The notes beneath the pieces were generated by a model, which saw only the letters and a program-made list of their open reading frames with translations, made no database searches and was not told the origin of the DNA. This document shows positions 23,684 through 34,720 of a DNA stretch of 64,000 bases, one piece after another; positions within the stretch are counted from its first letter, which is position 1, and each line of letters begins with the position of its first letter. The translations under genes and the position numbers were made by a program. Source of the stretch: Populus alba (lineage: Eukaryota > Streptophyta > Magnoliopsida > Malpighiales > Salicaceae); contig NC_133293.1 in the NCBI RefSeq assembly GCF_005239225.2, positions 12,368,333 through 12,432,332 of the forward strand, in the 5' to 3' direction.

Positions 23684-24699
23684 GCTCTTCTTCTTCTTCA
23701 AATATTGGATTTTTCTTTTTTATAATTTTGCCTCGCTTTTTTCGCTTAGAGAGGTAAAGAGATGAAGTGAAAGAAGGGAAAAGGGAATTTGTGGTTGGAG
23801 AGACGATTTTAACGAGTTGACTTCGCTCAATTTGACCTCTAGTGGGGTAAGATATTACAGTGTCGCCATTCCCAAAAAAGTTTACTATACCCAAAAAAAA
23901 ACTCAGTTCATTAACCTTAATAATCCCCGATTAATGGTACTTAAAGCTCCTTTGGTATGTTTTTATGCGCCTGATTTTCATCTTAAAAAAAAAAAAAAAA
24001 AAACGTTCGTGGACGCGGATGGCTGAGTTTTTTAAAAATATATATTTAAAATTATTTTTATATTTTTTAAAAAATTTAATATACCAACAACAAAAATATT
24101 TTTTTAATCAACGTACAAAAACAGACACTATCTTAATAACTCATTACAATCAATTATCATTTATTATTTTTACTAGTACTGTTTTCAATTTACATGAGAA
24201 TTTGGCATAATATAACAAGATGTAACAGCCCACCGGCGTCGTTTTGCTTTTTTAGTATCATTTAAGCTCAACGCTTGAACAACCCCGCTGATGTCGGTAC
24301 ACAAAAGCAATGGAATGTCATATGATCTTAAGGGCAAATCTTCGTGTGTTGCAAACTACATTGACATGGGAAGGTTCACTTCCAAGTGTTCAATCACTTG
24401 ATGCAAAATATATCTCACGGGTACGATCTCCAAGCACATCTCGCAGCAACCATCATTCGGGTTAATTTTTCTAGGATTTACTGTAAAACTAGTCAACGTA
24501 AAACTAAAATTACTTTTCTACTTCGCACGTGATTGGGCTTTGTGAGCAAAAGGTTCGTGTTCTTAGAATATGCATTGTTTTTAAAATTGACATTTTTCTA
24601 CTGAAAACACGGATGATGAATGATCGCGTTAATCCCTGTTTTCTACTCGTTTGAGAACATGAGATGGTGGATGAGAGAGATAGGCGGTGTCTATGTTGA
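23684..24699. other. DUF2359 gene promoter side and AT-rich spacer
   Basis: The first ~140 bp upstream of the DUF2359 start are CT/GA-rich and probably form its 5' leader. Beyond 23.83 kb the sequence turns AT-rich, with a long A run near 23987-24003. No gene or named motif is visible up to the LINE remnant at 24.7 kb. Confidence 0.6.
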
Positions 24700-24843
24700 G
24701 AGAGGGAGGGAGATAGCACTGCTGATTTTTTAGCCAAATTGGGAGCTTCTAGGGAGGATGTGGAATTTATTTGGATCTATCCTCTTCCAGGGCTGTTTCC
24801 GCTCCTCGCTGGTCATGCTCCTGGGGCTGTTTTCTCCAGGTGA
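24700..24843 (+). pseudogene. RNase H-domain tail of a LINE-type retroelement (remnant)
   Basis: An open frame of 47 codons encodes EREGDSTADFLAKLGASRED, then a hydrophobic tail ending at a TGA. The pattern (R/E)EGN..ADFLAKLGA is the C-terminal signature of the RNase H domain found in plant non-LTR retrotransposons and their domesticated fragments. The frame is closed by a stop just upstream, and no reverse transcriptase is seen nearby, so this is a short dead remnant. Identification rests on one motif. Confidence 0.55.
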
Positions 24844-24852
24844 TAGGCACAG

Positions 24853-25005
24853 TTAGTATTTGTTTTTGTGGTGCGAAATTATTTTAAAAATAAATGAAAT
24901 ATTTTTTTATTTTTAAATTATTTCAATATAAAAAAATAAAAATATATATTATTTTTCTGTATTTTTAAATAAAAACTACTTTAAAAAACAATTATTACCA
25001 CTTTT
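24853..25005. repeat. AT-rich MITE-like block, member of the dispersed family
   Basis: It begins GTATTTGTTTTTGTGGTGCG and ends with TTTTTAAATAAAAACTACTTTAAAAAACAATTATTACCAC. The end matches the right-hand end of many other copies (AAATAAAAAACACTTTAAAA followed by a CA-rich stretch), while the start has the TGTTTG-like left end. A second, poorer block follows at about 25200-25345. Confidence 0.5.
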
Positions 25006-25575
25006 CTTGTTATCCTCAAATATTTGTAAGTGGACAAGCTACTGTTTGATGTTCGAGACAGAATTCTTGGACTCTTGTGCTTTTAGTTCGAGATGGATGA
25101 GAAACAAGATTCGATCTTTCCGATTGCACTTTGGACCTAAGTACACTTATGCGCAAGACATTTTTGGCCCCAGATCACTTTGCTTACCATAACCAAATAG
25201 TGCTATGCTGCTGCGACTTCATGCTGTAAAATAAAAACATCCCAAAATAAAAATTATTTTTTAAAAGCATCAAACATAAAATAAAAAAATTTAGAAACTT
25301 GAAAACTTTGTAAAATAACAAAGCAACAAAAAATTAATGTATTAAAGAGAAAAAAAAAAAAAAAAAAAAAAGATGTGCGGGCCTAGCTTGGATGGCCCAA
25401 CACTATTGGACCTTTAAAAAAAACCTAAGAGCATGAGCATTCCATCATGGGCTTTCGCCCATTAGAGTTTTTTTATTTTGTATGGAATGATTGACATGTT
25501 ATTCGTTTTTATATTTTTTAACCAAGTGGTGCATCACTGGCTGAAAACTAGAATCTAACCACAACCACCACGGTT

Positions 25576-25885
25576 AAAAATTAGGAGGGAGGAGCGGGAG
25601 GTCCCAGCTCAGCGGCTGGGGAGACAGAAGTCTCCTCAGTTGCCTGGGTTCGACTCCCAAGCTCACCCATGTACTTGGGGATTCTGCTAGTGGGGGAGGC
25701 GTTTGTTCCCTCTCTATACCGCACGAGTTGGAACCCTTTTGTATACCTTTCTGCCATCCCCGCGGTGACTTACCTGCCTTCTGGGCTTGCAGGGTGTTCA
25801 GTTAGGCCCTGGGGATTAGTCGTGGTGCGCGCAAGCTGGCCCGGACACCCCAGGTTAATCAAAAAAAAAAAAAATTAGGAGGGAG
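25576..25885 (+). mobile_element. tRNA-derived SINE with target-site duplications
   Basis: The body (about 25592-25874) begins GAGCGGGAGGTCCCAGCTCA. It carries an RNA polymerase III box A (CAGCTCAGCGG, 25605-25615) and a near-perfect box B (GGTTCGACTCC, 25647-25657) about 31 bp later, and ends in a run of A. It is flanked by a 16-bp direct repeat AAAAATTAGGAGGGAG at 25576-25591 and 25870-25885. Box A, box B, A tail and target-site duplication are the defining marks of a SINE. The identical duplication suggests a fairly recent insertion. Assignment to a Salicaceae SINE family is likely but was not checked. Confidence 0.9.
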
Positions 25886-26441
25886 AGTTTCTTTCTTTTA
25901 TTTTTGCTAAAAAATTATTTTTTCAAATTATTTTTTTTTGCTTAAAACTAAACCTCACAAGCATGAAAACCTCTTGTAAAGCACCTAACCTTGAAATACC
26001 CAAAAAACACTAGAAAAAAAATCCAAATCAACTATATAAAAAAAAATACTAAATTAGACTCATTATTGTTTCTATATATATTTTGAGAGAAAACTATCAC
26101 CATCAAACTCTATCAAATTAATAGAACTCATTAATACTAAAAATAATAATATTTATGCTAAAAGGCGGTAAAAGAGATGACTTTCCTTCCTCTCTTCATT
26201 TTCATGCAACTTTCCCTCTCCCATTAGGAGCTAAAATTAAAAGAAAAATGAGTATTGTTTTACCAAGATTGAAATAACAAAAAATACAGGGAACGTAGAG
26301 AAAGAAAAAACAAAGTATGAGGGTGAAAAGAAACTTTCCCCTAAATTTTAAATTGATCATGGGCTTTTTTCATGTTTTACACTCTTCCCTTGTTTCTCAG
26401 TTTTATTTATTATTAATAAATTTTGACAAAGTGGTCTTTAA
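25886..26441. other. AT-rich spacer without a visible gene
   Basis: The stretch is AT-rich with A runs. No open frame resembles a protein. It separates the SINE from the EDGP-like pseudogene fragment. Confidence 0.6.
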
Positions 26442-26770
26442 TTTGGGCTAGCAAGGGGGGCCCAAGGAACGTCAGGCCTGGGCAAGATTCGAATTGCAGT
26501 GCCATCACAGCTTGCTTCAAATTTTGGGCTCAAAAGAAAATTTGCAACCTGCCTGGCTTCTTCAAATGGTCTCATGTTATTCGGCAGTGAGCCCGGTTAC
26601 GACTCCGTTTTGGGCACAGAAATCTCAAGGTCACTAATCCACACACCTCTAGTTACTAGCCCAGATGCCAGAGGCAGCTCACAAGAATATTTCATCAACG
26701 TGAAGTCCGTCAAAATTAACGGCAAACGGTTGTCTTAATTTTACCATCACTATTCTCGAAAAAGTCTTAA
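26442..26770 (+). pseudogene. Basic 7S globulin/EDGP-like aspartic protease fragment
   Basis: The frame 26442-26738 encodes GLARGAQGTSGLGKIRIAVP, then SQLASNFGLKRKFATCL, ILFG-like MLFGSEPG, SRSLIHTPLVTSPDA and QEYFINVKSVKINGKRLS. This is the middle of the plant family of catalytically inactive pepsin-like proteins (basic 7S globulin, extracellular dermal glycoprotein, xylanase inhibitor). Intact family members are about 430 residues; only about 98 are present. The frame is closed by a TAA just upstream and another just after RLS, where a one-base shift restores a few family-like residues. No second half follows. It is therefore a decayed fragment. No parent gene lies in the window. Confidence 0.8.
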
Positions 26771-29690
26771 TTTATTATCACTGTTCTTAGTAAAGTGTTG
26801 TAATTATAACGTTCTCACCCGTTTCTGTCTGTGTCGCTGCATGGATGCTCTTCTTCGCCAGCTGGCAGCCCATCTCCATTTTCTTTTACAATCCTCTCCG
26901 GTAGACCATAGGCTCTATCTAGAGATTGGTTTCCAAGATATTAATTCGTATCAGCAAAGTCCATGTTAGAAAAGGAGCTTTGAAATTTATTACATGCGAC
27001 TTAAACTATAACTTCTAAAATTATTTTTAAAATAATTGAAAATAAAATACCCTTGGAAATCCTCTAATTGAATGTCGGTCGTATGGCCTTTTCAGTGCAA
27101 CTAGGCAATCCTGCTCCCATTGCACAGGGAGCGCATTAACAAAAGCTAAACCGCATGGGATTTCATTGCGGCTTCACACACTTATTAGAATGAATTGTTA
27201 TACTGAAATTATCATTTTATGATTGGGTGGCTTAAATTTTATCTTTTGATTTAGAGGTTTTTTTGGTTTTTTATCTGGCTCGGAGGTAATTAAAAGATTG
27301 TTTGGGATATATATATCTTTTTTATTTTTTTTAACGTAGTAAAAATAATTTTTTATCCCTTAGAATCAACAAAATTTAAAATTATTGACCGAGGGTTGTT
27401 TTGACTTTTCATAATATTTATAACAGTAAAAATATTTCTTTATTCCCAATATAAAAAAAAATGGGTTGTTGGACAAAGGTGTTTTCAAAAATTTTTAATT
27501 TTCATGTACAATAAAATATAAGTTTGTAGCTTTAGAAAATATAATAAAAAAAAGTTTTTACTTTAGGGGTATTTTGATATTTTTATATAGGTATTTTATG
27601 TAATTAAAAGGATCATAGAGGTATTTTAGTATTTTTATATTTTATTTTTTATTTTTTAATTGAAGAGTTGTTGGAACATGTGCATTCAAGAGTGTGTAGC
27701 GTTCATGTCATTCAGGTAGCGCGTGTGACGCAATCTGTTCGCCAAATATGACAATATGTCATCTCTTTATATGCGCAGTCATGCTCTTTTCCGCATATTA
27801 TGGCGCATGTAGGCTTATAATGGTTGAGTTGCCGTAGTCAGTAATCAAAATTTTTTATTTTTTCTTTATTTTTTCTCTTTTTAACAACTAGACTACATAA
27901 TTATTCTTTTTATTTATCATTTTTCAATTTCAATTCAAATTCTTTAAATTTTTTTATTTTTTTTTATTTATTTTACAGAATTTTAACACAGGTCAATTTT
28001 TTTTTTAAAAAAAAAAACCCCTCCAATCCCTCGACTGAACCTTCTGAGGCCGTGACGACTTTCCGCGGGTCTCTCGTCGAAATGAGAAGCTAGCGAAACA
28101 GCGGTTGGTATGCATACGAGAATTGTTAGTTGCGAAGCACGTTCCCAACCGTGAATTTTAACAAGTCGTGCATGAAGTAAATGCAACGCCTATACATGAC
28201 GCATTTACTATTACTATTTCTATGCTAGAGTTTAGATATCATCGATGGTGAATACAACTAAGCTCTCTCTCTCATATAAATATCTTCGAACTATTATTCT
28301 TGATAAAGTCTTGATTTTATATTTTCACCACTATAGTAGCTTGGGAAATAAATTTAAACGCTGCTAATATGGGGAAATAGTCTTGCCTTTCTTCCTTGCA
28401 TTGAGTGCCAGTGTTTATCTTTGGATCTGGTGGTTTATTGGGCGTGAAAATGGTGTCACGTCAGTTGCCCCACGTAGCAAAAAGAGATGACAAAGCTCGG
28501 AAGAATCACCTGTAATTCCATCTCACACTTTCTACTGCCATGGACCCCGATAAATTTTTAGGTGCGTGTACGGATCTTTATGGGTCTAATTGCAAACACC
28601 ACCTCAGTAATAAAAAATATAAAGTTTTATTCGTAATTTATATGCCATGGGAGTAGAGGGATTTGAAGTATAGTAATTCTAAGGCTCTCAAGCTCGGCTT
28701 TCAAAATTCTCAGAATAAATTATAACTTAATTCCTGTATTCTTAGAAAGTTAGGCCATCTATTGAAAACTTAATAGACGTTGGAAAAATATTATTCATAT
28801 AAACTTAGGGTTATTGTTCACTTACGATGATGATTTTATTTTTCCTATAAAAAATCATTAAACTAGTCAGAGACATTAAGATCTTTTCACAAGATTAGTT
28901 GGTTATTATTAAATTGACTAGAAATAAATAAATCTTTTATCTTTAAAAAACCACAATGAAATGACTAAAATACTATTGAAAAAAAAAAAAGTTATAAATT
29001 GGTATTTAGGGGTGTTTTTTTGTATTTTTCACAATGATTTTTTTTTATTATTATTAAGTTAATTGGAGGTTAATTTAGTATTTTAATAAATATAAATATT
29101 ATTGAAAAATTAAATCATGGCTACACTCGCTAGCAGCCGGGAGGTGCTCTATGATGATCAACTTAGTGTTTTCTGGGCAATGATATTCAATGACTATGAT
29201 GATGACACTATATACCCAGTTGGCAATCTAATTTATTTATTTATTCTACAGTAAAACTATTTTCATATTATCTCAATCGAAGCCAAGTTATTATAGACAA
29301 TTTTAAAAACTCAAGATGAATCTAGTATACTTAAAAAGAATTAATAATGTTTTTTAATATTGACCACGAAGTTTTAATTAACCCATAAGACTAAGGAACA
29401 AAGCAAACTTATTTTAGTTATCCCAGCTGTGCTATATCAAAAGGCAGCGCAACGCGATGGGGAACTTAATTCAATAAATACAAGAGCTTACCTTGTAAAT
29501 CCGGACCTCCAAGGAGACGATTTCTTGAAAGATAAATTTAGTATTTATGCATAAAAAACGATAGAAGTATGAATACAGCTCCCTCCCTCCCTGGTCCCTG
29601 CAAGGAAAACAAAAAACGTACCCCTGCAGATCCGTATTTTTAGATCCACCAGAAAAATAGCCGCGAAAATCAAACGAACGAACGGCCGCC
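26771..29690. other. Gene-poor AT-rich spacer
   Basis: I see no supported gene. Sequence is mostly AT-rich with T runs (27.3-27.7 kb). A less AT-rich patch at 28.0-28.2 kb has an open minus-strand frame of 67 codons with no family resemblance. The remainder contains short scattered open frames of the kind expected by chance. Confidence 0.6.
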
Positions 29691-29699
29691 AGCTCCCGA

Positions 29700-29865
29700 G
29701 GATGGCAATTGTGGGCCCCAATTAAACAGGAATCTGAACACCTGTGATGATCACATGGGTTGTGGGCCCCAGAACAAAGCTGGCACCCGGTGAACTGGAT
29801 TGCTACGTGCCACTTGAAGCTGTTCTGGGTCTACACGTGTAGGAATCACGTGGAGCCGGGGTGGT
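29700..29865. promoter_or_regulatory. GC-richer patch with paired GTGGGCCCC and ACGT-core sites
   Basis: Within an AT-rich spacer this patch holds two copies of TTGTGGGCCCCA (29709-29720 and 29760-29771), which match the class I TCP factor site GTGGGNCC. It also holds three ACGT-core elements: CTACGTGCC near 29803, the perfect palindrome CTACACGTGTAG at 29831-29842, and TCACGTGG at 29846-29853. The last two contain G-box/ABRE cores. The nearest downstream gene on this side is the DELLA gene, 7.4 kb away. This is a motif cluster only; activity and target are inference. Confidence 0.4.
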
Positions 29866-29874
29866 GATGCATGT

Positions 29875-32800
29875 CAGTTAGTCTTTTCTATAACGATTTT
29901 TTTAAAAAAAATAACATAGCTAGCATAAAATCATAGGGGGATGGTAAGGATTAAAAAAATACTAGGTAAATAATATAGTTTAATACAACTGCCGCTTTAA
30001 ATCACGATTTTAAAGGTGACCATGATTCTGAATCACGGTCTTGAATGTTGCCTTCTAAAGCAATAAAAGCTATCGGAAAGCTTTATAATGTATTATCTGG
30101 AAAGGAAAGGAGTTGTGCTGCCTTTCCAAAGCAAGAAGTGGAATGTTGCTTGTGCTCTAAAAAAATCCACGGAGTCTTGTATTGCAACATTCTGCTTCAG
30201 CGAGGGTTTCTTGTTACAGCTTGAAAAAAGGGTATACGGAGCCTATTGCATGCATTGCAGGCGATGTCGTCTTTAACTAAATAACTCAAAAGTCAAGTTA
30301 AATTAAAAATCTTCCAAGTCTTAGTATAACTTGCAATCATAATTAAAGGTAAAAATCATATCTACCGAGTCATCATTCTAAAGACTCAAGATTGCAGTTA
30401 TTAGTAGCTAGAATTTCACAATTTAAGAGCTTTATGTCTCTTTCTTAGTGAATTTCAATGTTTTCTCTGGATATTGGGGGACTAAAACACAAAAAATAAA
30501 CTTAAGGATCAAATCCCAAGATGCCTGAGGAATAGGGACCACTATACATGAAAAAAGTGAAATCAAAGGGGCTAGATTATACATTTCCGTGTCCTTTGAA
30601 TAGTAAATACATGAAAGGGTTCTTTTTTCTTAAATGTCAATTTTGATCCTTGATTTCTTAATTTTAATCTTGAAAACAACGTAAAATTTATTTGTGTAAA
30701 ATTAGCCTTTCATTTACCATAGAGAGCATTCGAGACCATGCAAATCTAAATAGACAATAACAAATAAAATGATGTCCATGTAAAGTATAGGGATATAACT
30801 AAAAATAAATAAAGTTTATAGATTAAAATGTAAATCAAAATTTCAAAGACCGAAAATAAAATTAAAATTGGATATAAACAACAATATAAGGAGGAGCTAC
30901 TGTTAATGAAAAGCAAAAACCTCGAAATTTATATATATACAGAGAGAGAGAGAGAGAATCATGCAAACACAATTTATAATGTAATTGAAAAAAGAATAAC
31001 AATCCAAATGAAAAATACTTAAAAAAAATTAGACACCAAGAATGAAAAATTTTCTATCAAGATTGACGTGAAAATAAGACGAGAGAGTAGTTAGAGAAAA
31101 CTTCGGGTCTTTTAATTATAAAAAAAAAAGAGAGAGAGAGAGAGAGAATATCTTAAAGAAGTTCAAAAGTAGTTGATCTTGGATTGTGAAGATTACGAGG
31201 CACAATCAAATTATTAAAATAGGAATGCTGCTGGGGGCTTTCATGCAATCTATGACTTTTTTTAAAAACAAAATTAAAAAGGTGACGAAAAAAGGGTTGG
31301 ACGTGACGGCGAGGCCGTTTTAGTCAAATGGTCTTCCCGTGTAGGGCAGGCCTCTGACATTTGAGTTTTAATCATCAAAAGAGGATATTCCTTCACGCGC
31401 CAAGCAGGCTATGGGATTTTCTCAACGGCTCTGCATTCTTCCAGGCTCAGGCATCTCCAATAAGAGAGAAAAAAAATACAAAACTAGTTTCTTAGCTTCT
31501 TTTTTTTCCTTTCTGATTTTATAGACTCGATAAAAGAGCTAGGTAAAGAATAAAAATAGTTTTTTAATCGAATAAGAATCATCGCTGCATGTTTATCAAA
31601 AAGAATACAAATATTAAAATAAATTATTTAAAAATTCATTCTTTTATCAGCTAAACTTTTCTCAATGGTAAAAAAACTAAAAGTATTAATATTAAATATA
31701 TTAAAGTTAGCTGTTAAAGTGAAAGTGATTTTTTTCTATTGGAGTACACATAAAAAAACATATATTTATATCAACAATTTGACTATTCTAAATATCCTTT
31801 GCCATTGAAAATGCTTTTATAGGTAAACTAACGTATACATGTTCTCTGCATTCTAAGCGAGGACATTAATTGTGTGTTTTTTAATATAGTGCGGGGTTGT
31901 TTTAAGAGTATTTTTTTATTATTTTTAATATTAATTCATCAGAATAATTAAAAATATTTTTTCAAAATGAAAAACCACCACAAAGCTAAATATACACAAG
32001 AAACGTTCCTCAATTGAACTTCTGAACTACTTATAACAAAATTACTTTGTTAAAATGACATGACTAAATGAGCATTTTCCAAGAGATAAAAAAAAAGAAT
32101 GAAATGTGCCAATTTTTTACATCACTGTAATCGAGGCTTTTTTATTTATTCATGTGCTGCAGTGTAATGAAGTATGTGTTTTATTCAAACTTTAAATTTT
32201 AAAGTATTTATTTAATTAATATACATCAAAGTTTTGCATTGTCACTCAAAATTCTATCTCGAAATCTAAATTAAAATAAATATTTGTAGTTTTTTATAGT
32301 CTTATGTTTTTGTGATTTGTTTCGCGCAGGACTTAGGTTACACGCTCAATTTCTTTCAAGTTTTGCAGCCATTTTTTGTAATTTTACGGTAAATTGACAA
32401 ATTGACGAGCATTTCAGACCAGATAAAGCCTGGGACAAACCATGCAAGATTTAAAAAGTGTCTGGAAGTATGGTGTAAAGAATTTTATTTTTTTATTTAA
32501 AATTAATATCTTTTAGTGTTTTTGAATTATTTTAATACACAAATATCAAAAATAACTTTCAAACACCCTTTTTAATAACAGCCTTATCTTATCACTGGCA
32601 CTGAAGAAGTCATTACCCTCTCTATGTATTCCTTTGAATTTCCAGCCACGTATCGATGATAATCGATTGCTTTTTCCGCTCTCGAGAACACTGGGGCGGA
32701 AACTCTTAAGTTTTGAAGCTAATACGTTGCTGAAACTACAATCTTACAGCTGGGAATCGCCATGGTGGCTAGCTAATATTGGACACGACATGATTGAAAA

Positions 32801-33890
32801 TGAACGCCCTTGTTTTGTCAAGTGGCGTTTTCACATTCAATATAATCTTGTTACACGGCATGCCATCAAAAAGAAAAGAAAAAAAGCAACAACCAAATCA
32901 TATCAATGTCTCCCTGAAACAAAAGCAATGTGCACCCACACTTGACTGCATGTTTTATATGGTATTTTTTATATTTTGATATTTTAATGTGATGATATAA
33001 AAATAATTATTTTAATATATTTTTAAATCAAAAATATTTTTTAAAAATATTTAATATATTGTTTTAATTTTTTAGTGCTGGAAAGAAGAAAGAATCATTA
33101 AAGAAAAGATGAGGAGAAAGAACTTTTGGAAGGACAAGATTCGTTTACAAAATATACCGATATTAATGTCAATGAATTTGACTTTGAAAAAGTTTTTGAT
33201 TATATTGAAAAAAATAAATTGAAACACTTAAAATTTACTTTGATTCTATTTGATTTTAGGTTTTTTAAAAACTAGTGTAACGTTAAAAAAATGGAATTAT
33301 TAAGGTTTACATAATATTTTTGGAATTTTTTAAATACAAAATTTTAAATTTTAGGTTCCAAATACCCGAAACCTGTTTTTGTAGCTACCGTAGTTTGCTA
33401 CCGGGAACAACAGGTTATTTGTCTTTGCAAACGAAACATTATCCACTTTGTTTCGTATAAAAACAAACTCACGTGGGTGATGTGTCATGCCCCTGAGTTT
33501 AAAAAGAATAAAAATTTAAGGTAGGGCTACCCTTCTAAGTCAAGCACGACTGCTCTGTATTCTTTAGGCTATGCACTTTTTTTTCTGTCTATTTAATTGT
33601 TTTAATACTTTTACTCCGCCGTAGAATTTTATTAAAATAGAATAATTAAAATTATATTTAAAAACTCATCCCATTATTGTCTTACCATATTTATATACAA
33701 ATCTCACTGATAATATTTTTAAAAAATTTTAGTTATGAAAAAAACTATAATTTATAGTTTTTTTTTATTTTATTTTTAAAAATTATTATTATAAAAACTA
33801 CATTAATAACAAACACAAGTTAACTAATTGACAGGATACTAAAAAGTATAATTAAATAACAGTAGTAATTACAAAACACTATTCGTAGTG
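29875..33890. other. Gene-poor spacer with repeats
   Basis: No supported gene. It holds GA microsatellites (about 30942-30957 and 31130-31148) and AT-rich MITE-like blocks near 31900-31990, 32480-32570 and 32950-33080. A less AT-rich patch at 32.6-32.95 kb has a 103-codon frame that resembles no family. The patch near 30.08-30.28 kb likewise has an unrecognised 62-codon frame. Confidence 0.6.
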
Positions 33891-34720
33891 TTTTATGTTT
33901 TATTTAACTTGTTATTTTTTTAATTTTACTCTTCAACAATTTAATTTTTTATTTAATTTTATTATTTAATATTAAGTTTTTTTAGGAACTATATTTTTTT
34001 TTAATATGATTTATGTTGGGTTGTACACCAATCTCGTAAATTTTTTTCTTGATTTCAACTCTTAACACTAGATTTGTTGAGAGCGTCGTATTTTTTTTTA
34101 TGGATTTATCACAACCTCATTACTCAAGTTGCAGATTAACCAAGATTGACTCAGGTTATTTTTTTGGATTGTTTTTTATAATTATTTTTTTTATTTCATT
34201 ATTCAGTATTCAATCATTTAAAATTGGACTTCTAGAATTTATTGTTTTGATTATTTTTTATGAGGTTATTTCATTTTCATAACCTAGATAGTGAGTTTAA
34301 CAAATTAACTTGGGCTGAATTTTTTTTTTCATTTTTTTATTGACCATGTGTTTTTTTTTTTCAATTTCTTCCCTCAAAAAATTAATTTTCTTTTATTTAT
34401 TTATTTTTTTTCAATTTCACTCTAAAATATTAGGTTGCTTGAGATCAAGCTTTATAATGTTTTTAATTTGGTTTGTATAGATTTATTCTAGTCTCGTGAA
34501 TTTAGGTTTTTTTTTTCTTCTTGATTTTAACTTTCAATATTTGATTTGTAGGAAATTAAGTTTCATGATTTATTTATTTATTTATTATAAGATTATCTTA
34601 TTCTCGTAAATTATATATTAAGTTTAACAAGTTAATTTGAGATTTTTTATTGTTTTTTTTTTATTCCATTCATTAGATAAAAATTGACCCTCATATTTTA
34701 TTTTAAATAGCTGAGGATCC
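33890..34720 (-). repeat. Degenerate minisatellite block, minus orientation
   Basis: Recurring phrases such as TTTATTTAATTTTATTATTT, AATATTAAG and TATGAGGTTATTTCATTTTC, followed by AGTTTAACAAATTAACTTGG, return at intervals of roughly 100-160 bp. They are the reverse complement of the units seen at 40.75-41.39 kb (AGTTAACTTGCCAAACTTGTG). Units are heavily diverged and interrupted by T runs. I recall this type of repeat as common in poplar DNA. Borders are approximate. Confidence 0.6.

Noticed and set aside
23684..23701. Five-residue N-terminal extension (KKKKS) of the DUF2359 protein
   Set aside because: It would need a TTG start; the ATG at 23683 is the natural start.
27983..28186. Minus-strand frame in a less AT-rich patch
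   Set aside because: No similarity recognised and it ends in a poly-Phe/Lys run from homopolymers.
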